The notes under the pieces are model-generated. The model saw only the letters and a program-made list of their open reading frames with translations, made no database searches and was not told the origin of the DNA. From Paenibacillus_AR mesotrionivorans (lineage in GTDB: Bacteria > Bacillota > Bacilli > Paenibacillales > NBRC-103111), in contig NZ_JBJURJ010000015.1 in assembly GCF_046098205.1 (NCBI RefSeq), positions 62,001 to 126,000 on the forward strand: a stretch of 64,000 bases of DNA. Direction: 5' to 3'. Each line of letters starts with the position of its first letter. Position 1 is the first letter of the stretch. Below are positions 17,974-26,123 of the stretch, piece after piece. Made by a program: the position numbers and the translations under genes.

Positions 17974-19227
17974 TTGAAAAGGATTGTGGTTCGTTATGAG
18001 TCCGGCGCCAGCTCCGTTGCGTTGATGGAGGACGGAAGGCTGGCCGAGTTTTTCGTGGAGCAGCCGGCGGAAGGGGAACGGGCCGGCAATATCTACAAGG
18101 GCAAGGTTGTGAACGTGCTGCCGGGGATGCAGGCGGCGTTTGTGGATATCGGATTGCGCAAGAATGCGTTTCTCTATATTGATGATTTGCTGCCGGTTCA
18201 CCTGGAGAAGAAACCCAAGGTCAAACCCTCCATCACCGAGCTGGTGCGGGAAGGCCAGGAAATCCTGGTCCAGGTGCGCAAGGAGCCGCTGGGCACCAAG
18301 GGCGCCCGGGTGACCACCCACTTTACGTTGCCGGGGCGTTGGCTGGTGCTTTTGCCACATGCGGATTATGTGGCGGTCTCCCGCAAGATTGAGTCCGAGC
18401 CGGAGCGGGCCCGGCTGAAGCAGATCGGCATGCAGATCAAACCACCGGAGGACGGGATTATTATCCGCACCGTGGCCGAGAATGAATGCCAGGAGTCCCT
18501 GCAAAAGGATATGGCCATCTTAAGCGACATCTGGGCCAGCCTGGTACGACGGGCAGACGTTGCTGAAGCGCCGGCGCTTTTGTACCGGGACCTGGGGATG
18601 ATTCCCCGGCTTGTCCGGGATCTGTTCTCCGACTCTGTGGAGGAGCTCATTATTGATGACGGGCGTTCCGCCGACGAGATCGGCGCCCAAATCTGTGCCA
18701 TGGCCCCGGAGCTCCAGGACCGGGTCAAGGTGTATGAGGGACCGGAGCCGGTGCTTTCGCATTACGGGATTGAGGAGCAGCTGGAGCGGGCCTACAAGCG
18801 TAAGATCTGGCTGGAGAACGGCGCTTATCTGGTGATTGACCCTACTGAAGCCCTGACGGTGATTGATGTGAACACCGGCAAGTACACGGGAACCGTGGAT
18901 TTGGAGCAGACGGTTTTCGAAACCAATATGGAGGCCGCGGAGGAAATTGCCCGGCTTCTGCGCCTGCGGGATATGGGCGGTATGGTGATTGTCGACTTCA
19001 TTGATATGGCCGAGGAGAAGCACCGCCGCCTGGTGACGGACAAGCTGGAGACCTGCATGAAGAAGGACCGCACCAAGGTGCAGGTGGTGGGCTGGACCAA
19101 GCTGGGGCTGGTGGAAATCACCCGGAAGAAGGTCCGTCCGGCGTTGGACGAGCTTCTGACGGAAACCTGCTCCTGCTGCGGAGGAACGGGTCGGGCGCCG
19201 ATTAAGCACAGGCCCGGTCACGCGTAA
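17974..19227 (+). CDS. rng: Ribonuclease E/G family protein
   Basis: 417 residues with the RNase G layout: an S1-like RNA-binding region in the first ~130 residues (NIYKGKVVNVLPGMQAAFVDIG), then the catalytic DNase I-like domain with Asp residues (LVIDPTEALTVIDVNTGKYTG and GMVIVDFIDM), and the C-terminal zinc-link ETCSCCGGTGR. It cleaves single-stranded RNA in processing and decay. I chose the TTG at 17974 because GAGGTG lies nine bases upstream and a promoter appears to initiate after the more distal ATG at 17926. Confidence 0.88.
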   Translation: MKRIVVRYESGASSVALMEDGRLAEFFVEQPAEGERAGNIYKGKVVNVLPGMQAAFVDIGLRKNAFLYIDDLLPVHLEKKPKVKPSITELVREGQEILVQVRKEPLGTKGARVTTHFTLPGRWLVLLPHADYVAVSRKIESEPERARLKQIGMQIKPPEDGIIIRTVAENECQESLQKDMAILSDIWASLVRRADVAEAPALLYRDLGMIPRLVRDLFSDSVEELIIDDGRSADEIGAQICAMAPELQDRVKVYEGPEPVLSHYGIEEQLERAYKRKIWLENGAYLVIDPTEALTVIDVNTGKYTGTVDLEQTVFETNMEAAEEIARLLRLRDMGGMVIVDFIDMAEEKHRRLVTDKLETCMKKDRTKVQVVGWTKLGLVEITRKKVRPALDELLTETCSCCGGTGRAPIKHRPGHA

Positions 19228-19241
19228 GCCGCACGTTTCAA

Positions 19242-19270
19242 TTGCCAACCGGTCGCCTATCCGGTATAGT
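19242..19270 (+). promoter_or_regulatory. Promoter of the thiamin salvage operon
   Basis: TTGCCA (19242-19247) and TATAGT (19265-19270) are 17 bases apart. The transcript would begin just before the TPP riboswitch. Confidence 0.65.
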
Positions 19271-19284
19271 GGATGTAACTGAAT

Positions 19285-19378
19285 ATATGTTTACGGGGGC
19301 TGGATATAGTCCGGCTGAGATTGGAACCGATTGTTCCTGACCGTTAATCTGAACCAGGTAATGCTGGCGTAGAGAATA
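19285..19378 (+). ncRNA. TPP riboswitch (THI element)
   Basis: Canonical conserved blocks are present in order: ACGGGGG (19293-19299), CTGAGA (19315-19320), CTGAACCAGGTAATGCTGG and GCGTAGAGAA near 19368. A terminator follows directly, so thiamin pyrophosphate should favour termination and shut off the downstream pyrimidine-salvage genes. Confidence 0.95.
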
Positions 19379-19390
19379 CAACGAAACCAC

Positions 19391-19419
19391 ACCCTTCGTC
19401 TATTCTCGGAGGGTTTTTT
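19391..19419 (+). terminator. Riboswitch-controlled terminator
   Basis: ACCCTTCG (19391-19398) pairs with CGGAGGGT (19407-19414) and runs into TTTTTT. It lies just after the TPP aptamer and before the first structural gene, which is the expected expression platform. Confidence 0.85.
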
Positions 19420-19472
19420 CTTGCGCCAAGAATCCATTTTTTTGGAAAAAATAGGTCGAAGGGGGCGTACAT

Positions 19473-20813
19473 ATGGGAGAACCGGAAGCACGGCAAAAGG
19501 CGGAAATCCTGGACGGGGCAAAGCTGCAGCATGCCGTTCAGCGGATCAGGGGAAGCAGAGACGAACTGCTCGCTATACTGGAGCGGCTGGTGGGATATGC
19601 CACGGTCAGCCCTCCTGCCCGGAATACGGCCGTTGCCCAGGATTTTCTGGCTAATGAGCTGGAGGCGGCGGGTTTTGGCATCAGCCGCTGGGAGCTTTAT
19701 CCAGGGGATCCGGTGGTGGTCGGGATCAAGCCGGGAGCCCGGCCGGACAGCTGCCGCAGCCTGATCCTGAACGGGCATATGGATGTGGCCGAGGTGGGAA
19801 AGCCCGGGGAATGGTTGGGTGATCCCTTCAAGCTCCATGTGGACGGTGATTGGGCCGTTGGCCGGGGCACGGCGGATATGAAGGGCGCTTTAGCCGCCGC
19901 CTTGCTGGCCATCCGCATCTTGAAGGATGAAGGCATCCTATTGGGAGGTAACCTCCAGTTCCAAAGCGCCGTAGGCGAAGAGGCGGGCGAAGCCGGCACA
20001 CGCTCCATCACGGAGCGCGGACTGGCCGACGGGTATGATTATGCGGTGGTGATGGACACCAGCAATCTGGCCATCCAGGGCCAGGGAGGCGTTATCACCG
20101 GCTGGCTGACGGTTCAGAGCCCCCAGGTGCATCATGACGGGATGCGGGCTAGCATGCTTCATGCCGGAGGCGGTGTGTTCGGCGCCAGCGCCATCGAGAA
20201 GATGGCGAAGCTCATCGGCTGCCTCCAGGAGCTGGAGCGCCACTGGGCGGTAGTGAAGCAGTATCCCGGCTTCCCGCTGGGAGTCACCACCATCAATCCC
20301 GCCGTAATCGAGGGCGGGCGGCATGCCGCTTTTGTGGCGGATAGCTGCCGGCTGTGGATCACGGTGCATGTTTATCCGGATGAGGATTACCAGGCAGTGA
20401 CCCGGGAAATCGAGGAACATATCCGCTATGCGGCCATGGCCGATCCGTGGCTGAGGGAGCATCCCCCTACATTCCAGTGGGGCGGGCGTTCCATGATTGA
20501 GGACCGGGGGGAAATCTTCCCCTCGCTGGAGCTGGACCGGCAGCACCCGGGCTTGGACTGTCTGGCTGGATGTCATGAGGAGGCGGCTGGGCGGAAGCCG
20601 GAGATCAGCATGAGCCCATCCGTTACTGACGCAGGCTGGCTGGCGGAAGCGGGTGTGCCCGCGGCGATCTACGGGCCGGGGCTTCTGTCGGAAGCGCATG
20701 GAGTGAACGAGGGTGTGTCCGTGGCTGAGCTGTTAACCTTTGCCGAAAGCCTGCTCCGTTTTATTGCCGTCTGGTGCAACAGCCCCAAAACCGAAGGGAG
20801 AGAAGATCAATGA
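19473..20813 (+). CDS. M20-family deformylase for thiamin pyrimidine salvage (YlmB-like)
   Basis: A 446-residue M20/ArgE-DapE-type metallohydrolase. Metal ligands are visible in NGHMDVAEVG, GRGTADMKGA and the VGEEAGEAGT pair of Glu residues. In B. subtilis, YlmB deformylates N-formyl-4-amino-5-aminomethyl-2-methylpyrimidine, a thiamin breakdown product, before TenA acts. That reaction is inferred from family plus context: a TPP riboswitch upstream, and TenA and a ThiXYZ-like importer in the same operon. GAAGGGGG precedes the ATG; the stop overlaps the next start (ATGA). Confidence 0.85.
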   Translation: MGEPEARQKAEILDGAKLQHAVQRIRGSRDELLAILERLVGYATVSPPARNTAVAQDFLANELEAAGFGISRWELYPGDPVVVGIKPGARPDSCRSLILNGHMDVAEVGKPGEWLGDPFKLHVDGDWAVGRGTADMKGALAAALLAIRILKDEGILLGGNLQFQSAVGEEAGEAGTRSITERGLADGYDYAVVMDTSNLAIQGQGGVITGWLTVQSPQVHHDGMRASMLHAGGGVFGASAIEKMAKLIGCLQELERHWAVVKQYPGFPLGVTTINPAVIEGGRHAAFVADSCRLWITVHVYPDEDYQAVTREIEEHIRYAAMADPWLREHPPTFQWGGRSMIEDRGEIFPSLELDRQHPGLDCLAGCHEEAAGRKPEISMSPSVTDAGWLAEAGVPAAIYGPGLLSEAHGVNEGVSVAELLTFAESLLRFIAVWCNSPKTEGREDQ

Positions 20814-21481
20814 CACGGTTTACCGATACGCTGCATGACGCAGCCTATACCATCTGGCAGGCCAGCCATCAGCATCCTTTTTTGACGGAGCTGCGGGACG
20901 GGACGCTGGCTACCGAACGGTTTGCCTTTTATATGAAGCAGGATTACGCCTATCTGAAGGAATATGCCAAGATGTTCGCCTACGGCAGCATCAAAGCCAA
21001 GGATCTTGCCACCATGGGATTGTTTGCCAAGCTTCTGGACAGCACGCTGAATGTGGAGATGGAGCTGCACCGCCAGTATGCGGAACGGCTGGGCATTCCC
21101 CGGCAGGAGCTGGAGGATACCAAGCCCGCACCTGTCACCACAGCCTATACGTCCTACCTGCTGAACGCAGCAGCGGCGGGCAATCTGGCGGAGCTGACCG
21201 CCGCGCTCCTGCCCTGTACATGGAGCTATTGCGAGATTGGCACTGCCATCGCTGCCCATCCGGGGTCATTGGAGCATCCCTTCTACGGAGAATGGGTGGA
21301 GATGTATGCCTCCGAGGAGTTCGCCAAGCTGAATGAATGGTGTATGGAGTTGATGAACCAGCTGGCCGAGGGGCTTCCAGAAGGGGAGCTGGCGCTGCTG
21401 ACGGAGCGGTTCGTAACCGCCTCGCGCTTTGAGTATCTGTTCTGGCAGATGGCCTACCGGATGGAGGAGTGGCCGGTATGA
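20810..21481 (+). CDS. tenA: Aminopyrimidine aminohydrolase / thiaminase II
   Basis: 223 residues, the normal TenA length. Family motifs include FYMKQDYAYLKEYAKMF and TWSYCEIG, with the conserved catalytic Cys. TenA hydrolyses aminomethylpyrimidine to hydroxymethylpyrimidine for thiamin salvage. The start at 20810 overlaps the preceding stop by four bases and has GGGAGAGA upstream; an in-frame ATG at 20774 would lie inside the previous gene and lacks that signal. Confidence 0.93.
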   Translation: MTRFTDTLHDAAYTIWQASHQHPFLTELRDGTLATERFAFYMKQDYAYLKEYAKMFAYGSIKAKDLATMGLFAKLLDSTLNVEMELHRQYAERLGIPRQELEDTKPAPVTTAYTSYLLNAAAAGNLAELTAALLPCTWSYCEIGTAIAAHPGSLEHPFYGEWVEMYASEEFAKLNEWCMELMNQLAEGLPEGELALLTERFVTASRFEYLFWQMAYRMEEWPV

Positions 21482-22425
21482 CCGATTGTGATCAGGAAGG
21501 CAAGGCAAGGTCTTCGAAGGCTGCGTATACGGAGGGTCCCGGAGCGGCGGCTCTCGATGTGCGGGGGCTGACCTACCGGTTTGACCCGGACAGCCTGTTG
21601 TTCGAAAACCTTTCCTTCACCATCCAAAAAGGGGAGTTCGTCTCCCTGCTGGCTCCCAGCGGGGTGGGCAAAACCACTCTGTTCCGTCTCATCGCCGGGC
21701 TGTTGGAGCCGGATGCCGGAGAAATTCGGTTATCCGGCGGGGAGCCGGGTTTACCCGGTGCCGGGGCTGGGGTTGCATCCCAACCGGCACCCGGAACAGG
21801 CTCAGGTCTCACCGCTCCGCCGCGCGGCAAGCCGAAGCGGCTGGGCCTGGCGGGCTACATGCCCCAGCGGGACGGGCTGATGCCCTGGCGCACCGTGCTG
21901 GACAATGCCGCCCTGGGCCTGGAGGTAGGGGGAATGCCGAAGGGTGAAGCCCGGCGGCGGGTAAGGGAGCTTTTGCCCTCCTTCGGCCTGGAGCAAAGCG
22001 CCGACCGCCTGCCCGCCGAGCTGTCCGGCGGTATGCGGCAGCGGGTCTCCTTCCTGCGGACGCTGCTTGCCGGCCAGGAGCTGCTGCTTTTGGATGAGCC
22101 CTTCAGCGCTCTGGACGCCATGACCCGACTGGATATGCAGGAATGGCTGCTCCAGGTATGGGAGGAGCACCGGAAAACCATTCTCTTCATCACTCACGAT
22201 GTGGATGAAGCGCTGTTTCTCTCCGACCGTGTGCTGGTGGCCTGCACCTCGCCGATTGGCCGCCTGGAGGAATTCAGGGTGCCCTTGGACCGGCCCCGGA
22301 AGAGCGAGGCGATGCTGGACGCCAGCCTGCTGCCGGCCAAACGGGAGATTCTGCGGCTCTTAAGAGCGGGCAAATCAGGCGGGCAGAACCCCGGAGAGCC
22401 GGAGGAAGGGGGCGGACGCGTATGA
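21478..22425 (+). CDS. thiZ: ABC transporter ATPase for thiamin pyrimidine uptake
   Basis: 315 residues of the nitrate/sulfonate/taurine-type ATPase family. Walker A is APSGVGKTT, the signature LSGGMRQR and Walker B LLLLDEPFSALD. Between Walker A and the Q-loop (GYMPQRDGLMPW) there is an extra Gly/Pro/Ala-rich stretch of about 35 residues not usual in this family. The start overlaps tenA (ATGA), with AGGAG in the end of tenA. With the next two genes it forms an importer for formylated aminopyrimidine. Confidence 0.88.
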   Translation: MTDCDQEGKARSSKAAYTEGPGAAALDVRGLTYRFDPDSLLFENLSFTIQKGEFVSLLAPSGVGKTTLFRLIAGLLEPDAGEIRLSGGEPGLPGAGAGVASQPAPGTGSGLTAPPRGKPKRLGLAGYMPQRDGLMPWRTVLDNAALGLEVGGMPKGEARRRVRELLPSFGLEQSADRLPAELSGGMRQRVSFLRTLLAGQELLLLDEPFSALDAMTRLDMQEWLLQVWEEHRKTILFITHDVDEALFLSDRVLVACTSPIGRLEEFRVPLDRPRKSEAMLDASLLPAKREILRLLRAGKSGGQNPGEPEEGGGRV

Positions 22426-23177
22426 AGCCTTGGCTCCGTCAATACGGCCCGGCTATTCTTTTTGTGCTTATCCTGGCGGGGGTATGGGAGGCGGCAACCG
22501 TTTGGTTGGACATCCCCCGCTACATTATTCCGCGGCTGTCCCGGGTGCTGGTATCCGTCTGGGATACCCGGGATTTACTGTGGCGCCATTCTTTGTACAC
22601 CCTGCAGGAGGCGCTTCTGGGACTATTCCTGTCGGTGCTGTTCGGGGTGCTGCTGGCCTCTCTCATGGAAGGCTCCCGGCTGGCCAAACGGACTCTGTAT
22701 CCTCTGGTTATTGCCTCCCAAACGATTCCCATCGTGGCGCTTTCGCCGGTTATGGTCATGTGGTTCGGCTACGAAATCTGGAGCAAGGTGGCGGTGGTGA
22801 TTCTGTTTACCATCTTCCCTGTCACCGTGGGGGCTGTCGACGGCTTCCGCCAGACCGATCCGGGCACGCTGGAGCTGATGAAAACCATGGGGGCCAGCAA
22901 CGGCCAGATTTTCCGCAAGCTCAAAATCCCCTCGGCTCTGCCGTCCTTCTTCACCGGCCTCAAGGTGGCCGCCACCTTCAGTATCGGGGGAGCCACCATC
23001 GGAGAGTGGCTGGGCGCCGACTCCGGGCTGGGCATGTACACCAAACGGGCCTCCAGTCAAATGCGGTCGGAGGCGCTGTTTGCGGGTGTGCTGGTGCTGT
23101 CCTTCTTGGGCATAGCCATGTTTTTGGCCGCACTGCTGCTGGAGAAGCGGGTGGTGCGCTGGCAGAACCGCAGGTGA
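22422..23177 (+). CDS. thiX: ABC transporter permease for thiamin pyrimidine uptake
   Basis: 251 residues with about six membrane helices and the BPD_transp_1 EAA-like loop (TMGASNGQIFRKLKIPSAL). It overlaps the ATPase gene by four bases. Its type (SsuC/TauC-like) and its operon position indicate a ThiX-like permease. Confidence 0.9.
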   Translation: MKPWLRQYGPAILFVLILAGVWEAATVWLDIPRYIIPRLSRVLVSVWDTRDLLWRHSLYTLQEALLGLFLSVLFGVLLASLMEGSRLAKRTLYPLVIASQTIPIVALSPVMVMWFGYEIWSKVAVVILFTIFPVTVGAVDGFRQTDPGTLELMKTMGASNGQIFRKLKIPSALPSFFTGLKVAATFSIGGATIGEWLGADSGLGMYTKRASSQMRSEALFAGVLVLSFLGIAMFLAALLLEKRVVRWQNRR

Positions 23178-23228
23178 GAAAACCGGCGCAGGACGCCGTT
23201 TATTAACTTTTAGAAGGAGACGAAAAAC

Positions 23229-24242
23229 ATGCTATTATCCGGTAAAAAAACCGCCCGCCTCGGCAAGCTGCTGGTGCTGGCTCTGACTCTGGCTCTTACG
23301 GCTGTTGGCTGCGGCAAAGCCTCCAATTCCGCCTCCGGGCAGGAGCAGGAGCTGACCGTGCTGCTTGACTGGTACCCCAACGCGGTGCATTCCTTTTTGT
23401 TCGCTGCGGAAAAAGAAGGCTACTTCAAGGAAGCGGGGCTGAAGGTGAAGCTGGAGACCCCGGCGGGCACGGATGACGCCGTGAAGCTGCTGGCCGCAGG
23501 CAAGGCCGATCTGGCTCTGAGCTACCAGACGGTTATCGCCATCTCCCGGGCGGAGGATATCCCCGTGGTGTCCCTGGCGGCCATTGTCCGCCATCCCTTG
23601 AACCAGCTGTTTGCCCTGGAGCAAAGCGGCATCAAACGCCCCAAGGATCTGGAGGGCAAAAACATCGGCTACCCCTCCATTCCCCTGGATGAGGCGATTG
23701 TGAACACCATGGTGAAGACGGACGGAGGAGATCCGGCCAAGGTGAAGTATACCGATATCGGCTGGGACCTGATTCCCGCCATGACCACCAAGAAGGTGGA
23801 CGCCATTATCGGCGGTTATATCAACCATGAGAAGCTGCTGCTGGAGAAGGAGGGTGTGAAGCTGAGCACCCTGGATCCGGTGAAATACGGGGTTCCCGAT
23901 TTTTATGAGCTGGTGCTGGCATCCAGTGAGGACGGCTTGAAGAAAAACCGCGAGGTGTACAAGAAATTCTGGGAGGCGGTCGCCAAAGGCTACGATTATA
24001 CCGTGAAAAATCCCGAGGCTTCTCTGAAAAACCTGCTGGACCAGCAAAACAAGGACTTCCCGCTGGACCCTGAGGTGGAGAAGAAGAGTCTGGATATCCT
24101 GCTTCCCTTGATGGATGCGGGCAAGGACTCCTTTGGCTCCCAAACGGAAGCCTCCTGGCAAAGGATCATCGACTGGCTGAATAATGCCGGGCAGCTCAAA
24201 AAAGCCCCTGCCGCCAAGGATGCCTTTACCAATCTTCAATAA
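23229..24242 (+). CDS. thiY: Thiamin pyrimidine-binding lipoprotein
   Basis: A 337-residue NMT1/THI5-like substrate-binding protein with lipobox TAVGC (Cys 28). The mature start VLLDWYPNAVHSFLFAA is the characteristic ThiY/THI5 sequence for pyrimidine ligands. AAGGAG precedes the ATG and a strong terminator follows the stop. It delivers N-formyl aminomethylpyrimidine (or a relative) to ThiXZ. Confidence 0.92.
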   Translation: MLLSGKKTARLGKLLVLALTLALTAVGCGKASNSASGQEQELTVLLDWYPNAVHSFLFAAEKEGYFKEAGLKVKLETPAGTDDAVKLLAAGKADLALSYQTVIAISRAEDIPVVSLAAIVRHPLNQLFALEQSGIKRPKDLEGKNIGYPSIPLDEAIVNTMVKTDGGDPAKVKYTDIGWDLIPAMTTKKVDAIIGGYINHEKLLLEKEGVKLSTLDPVKYGVPDFYELVLASSEDGLKKNREVYKKFWEAVAKGYDYTVKNPEASLKNLLDQQNKDFPLDPEVEKKSLDILLPLMDAGKDSFGSQTEASWQRIIDWLNNAGQLKKAPAAKDAFTNLQ

Positions 24243-24260
24243 TAGTAGGATTCTCTTCAC

Positions 24261-24286
24261 AAGCCGGCAGCTGTTCGCCGGCTTTT
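24261..24286 (+). terminator. Terminator of the thiamin salvage operon
   Basis: AAGCCGGC (24261-24268) pairs with GCCGGCTT (24277-24284), followed by TTT. Confidence 0.9.
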
Positions 24287-24347
24287 TCCATTTCCCAGGC
24301 AATATATATTGTGGGACGTAAGTCCAGGAGAGGCGGCAGGCCGTTTA

Positions 24348-24356
24348 TGCTATAAT
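24348..24356 (+). promoter_or_regulatory. Extended -10 promoter upstream of dyad element B
   Basis: TGCTATAAT is a perfect extended -10. No good -35 is visible. Transcription from here would read through repeat element B before reaching the gene at 24704, giving a leader of about 340 bases. Confidence 0.4.
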
Positions 24357-24429
24357 GATAGACGGTTTTGTGAAAATGTGATGCCGGGCAATCGGCTGCT
24401 ATGTGTCCGCGGGCAGCGGTGTTATATTG

Positions 24430-24617
24430 CTAACGGCGGTGAGAGACGCTATTTGCCCCAAAACGGGAGTCTGCCAAACCTAACGGAAGCAGGAGACGCT
24501 ATTTGTCCAAAATAAGGCTTGCGTCGGGGTCATTTGCCCCAATAGAGGCTGTGGCCGCCGTTAGATTTTCTGAAGGAGCATTTTCGCTGAAATAAGGGCT
24601 CTCATGTCCGTTAGATT
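24430..24617. repeat. Intergenic four-unit dyad element, copy B (complete)
   Basis: Forward units CTAACGG...GACGCTATTTG lie at 24430-24458 and 24480-24508; inverted units (CAATAGAGG...CCGTTAG and AAATAAGGG...CCGTTAG) lie at 24537-24564 and 24588-24614. The offsets are 50, 57 and 51 bases. I see no gene between 24300 and 24703. Confidence 0.75.
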
Positions 24618-24703
24618 CCAGCGTGGCCTGACGGCCATCTCCCCTGGTGAAAGCGGGGGCGAAAAGATGACACTTTCGTATCAAATAAAGGAGGATACAG
24701 CCC

Positions 24704-25333
24704 ATGCCCCGTCCCGCCAAAAAGCGGCAGCTGTCCCTGGAGCTGTCCATTACCTGGACCGCCGGCTGTGTACTGCTGCTTGTGGCCAACATGACCATCT
24801 TCCGGCAGCTGGATGCCAGTGTCGGCGATCCGTGGTTTAACTATATCCTGGGCGCAGCGATTCTGGTCCAGAGCATCTATATCGGCATCCGTCTCTACCG
24901 CCTCCACGGCGAAATCGTCTACGCCAACTCGCAGATTGAACGGGTGGATGCCCTGGATGACACCAGCTTTGCGGAATACATAGCCCATGTGTGCGAAGGA
25001 GAAGGCTGGAGCAGCCAGGTTGGCCGCTCCGCAGATGCCGGTACTGTTCTTTATCTGGAAAAATCGGGCACCTGCCTGCAGTTGATTCTGCATACGGCCC
25101 GGCGGCGGTTGACCGGCGAGTATGTGGCCATAGCGGCGAACACCCTGAACGAATCGCCTCATCCCTTGGGAGAGGCCGAGCAGTGGTGTTTGGCTAACAC
25201 CAGCTTTACGGACCGGGCACGGAAGGCGGCGGCTGACTACGGACTGCGCCTGGTGGACCGGAAGGAGCTGATCCGGCGGCTGGCCAAAAGCGGCTCGGCG
25301 CCGTTCCTTCATAAAGCGGGCCGGCGGAAATAG
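24704..25333 (+). CDS. Membrane protein with degenerate Mrr-like restriction endonuclease domain
   Basis: 209 residues, with AAAGGAGG before the ATG. Two hydrophobic helices (about 16-33 and 43-62) are followed by a domain resembling Mrr-type nucleases: SFAEYIAHVCEGEGW, and the tail WCLANTSFTDRARKAAADYGLRLVDR, which matches the WC-TN-FT-A-G-LxDR pattern. The catalytic block GxD...QxK is absent: the segment reads AGTVLYLEKSGTCLQLILH, so the metal-binding Asp and the Lys are missing. It is probably not an active nuclease. Its role is unknown. Confidence 0.6.
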   Translation: MPRPAKKRQLSLELSITWTAGCVLLLVANMTIFRQLDASVGDPWFNYILGAAILVQSIYIGIRLYRLHGEIVYANSQIERVDALDDTSFAEYIAHVCEGEGWSSQVGRSADAGTVLYLEKSGTCLQLILHTARRRLTGEYVAIAANTLNESPHPLGEAEQWCLANTSFTDRARKAAADYGLRLVDRKELIRRLAKSGSAPFLHKAGRRK

Positions 25334-25417
25334 CGGGGTCTGTGATGGACTTCATAGCTGTGAAGCGGCCAAGCATGGTTGAATGATGATTATTTCGCAT
25401 CCGGGAGGAGGCAGCCC

Positions 25418-25582
25418 ATGACGGATTTCGAACACTCCGAACATAAGCCCGGTCAGGCTGCAGACAACAACCGCAAGCAGGTTTCCCTGAAGGGAACCTT
25501 CGTTTCGGTTATGCTGCTGGGAGGATTTTTGGCCCTCACATGGCTTTTGGTTTTTATTCTGTTTTTATCGCAGAACGGGTGA
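25418..25582 (+). CDS. Cytochrome c oxidase subunit IIa (ba3 type), small membrane subunit
   Basis: 54 residues starting at ATG 25418, with GGGAGGAGG upstream. It has a short polar N-terminus and a single helix (FVSVMLLGGFLALTWLLVFILFL) ending in LSQNG. This matches the subunit IIa family that accompanies ba3 oxidases, and subunits II and I follow directly. It stabilises subunit I in the membrane. Confidence 0.8.
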   Translation: MTDFEHSEHKPGQAADNNRKQVSLKGTFVSVMLLGGFLALTWLLVFILFLSQNG

Positions 25583-25635
25583 TGGCTCTTCTTGCCGTAG
25601 CCCAACCTGCCGCGCAGAAGAAGGGAGCTCAATAG

Positions 25636-26109
25636 ATGCCCATCCACCGTCTGGAGAAAATCTGGTTAACCTTTGGCATTGCCATGCTGGCCGTTTTTCT
25701 GGCGGTGCTGGGCATCGGCGCTTTTGCCATGGGGATGGAGCCGCCCGGAAGCCATGGAACCCATGCTGTGGACCCGGTAACGGTCAGCTCGGAGCCCCCT
25801 TTTGACACGCCGGGGCTGGTCCAGATCGGGGAGAATGAGTACAATGCCTATGTGCTGGCCTTTGCCTTCGGCTTTAGCCCGGTGGATATGGAGGTGCCCC
25901 GGGGTGCCCGGGTGCACTTTTATATTACCAGCCAGGACGTGGTGCACGGCTTCTCCATTCCCCGCACCACCGTGAATTTGATGGCAGTGCCCGGTGAAAT
26001 TAACCACATGACCTATACCTTCGACAAACCGGGAGAATATCTGGTGCTGTGCAATGAGTATTGCGGGATCAGCCATGAACAGATGGCCACCCGGATTGTG
26101 GTGAAATAG
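25636..26109 (+). CDS. Cytochrome c oxidase subunit II (ba3 type, CuA site)
   Basis: 157 residues, typical of the short single-helix subunit II of ba3 oxidases. The N-terminal membrane anchor is followed by a cupredoxin domain with an upstream His (VVHGFSIP) and the CuA loop CNEYCGISHEQM, which holds both Cys, His and Met ligands. It accepts electrons from cytochrome c. Confidence 0.93.
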   Translation: MPIHRLEKIWLTFGIAMLAVFLAVLGIGAFAMGMEPPGSHGTHAVDPVTVSSEPPFDTPGLVQIGENEYNAYVLAFAFGFSPVDMEVPRGARVHFYITSQDVVHGFSIPRTTVNLMAVPGEINHMTYTFDKPGEYLVLCNEYCGISHEQMATRIVVK

Positions 26110-26123
26110 ATGGGGGTGCCGTC

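Noticed and set aside
24309..24515. Short open frame of 68 codons after the thiamin operon
   Set aside because: It lies across dyad repeat units; the same repeats occur elsewhere without open frames.
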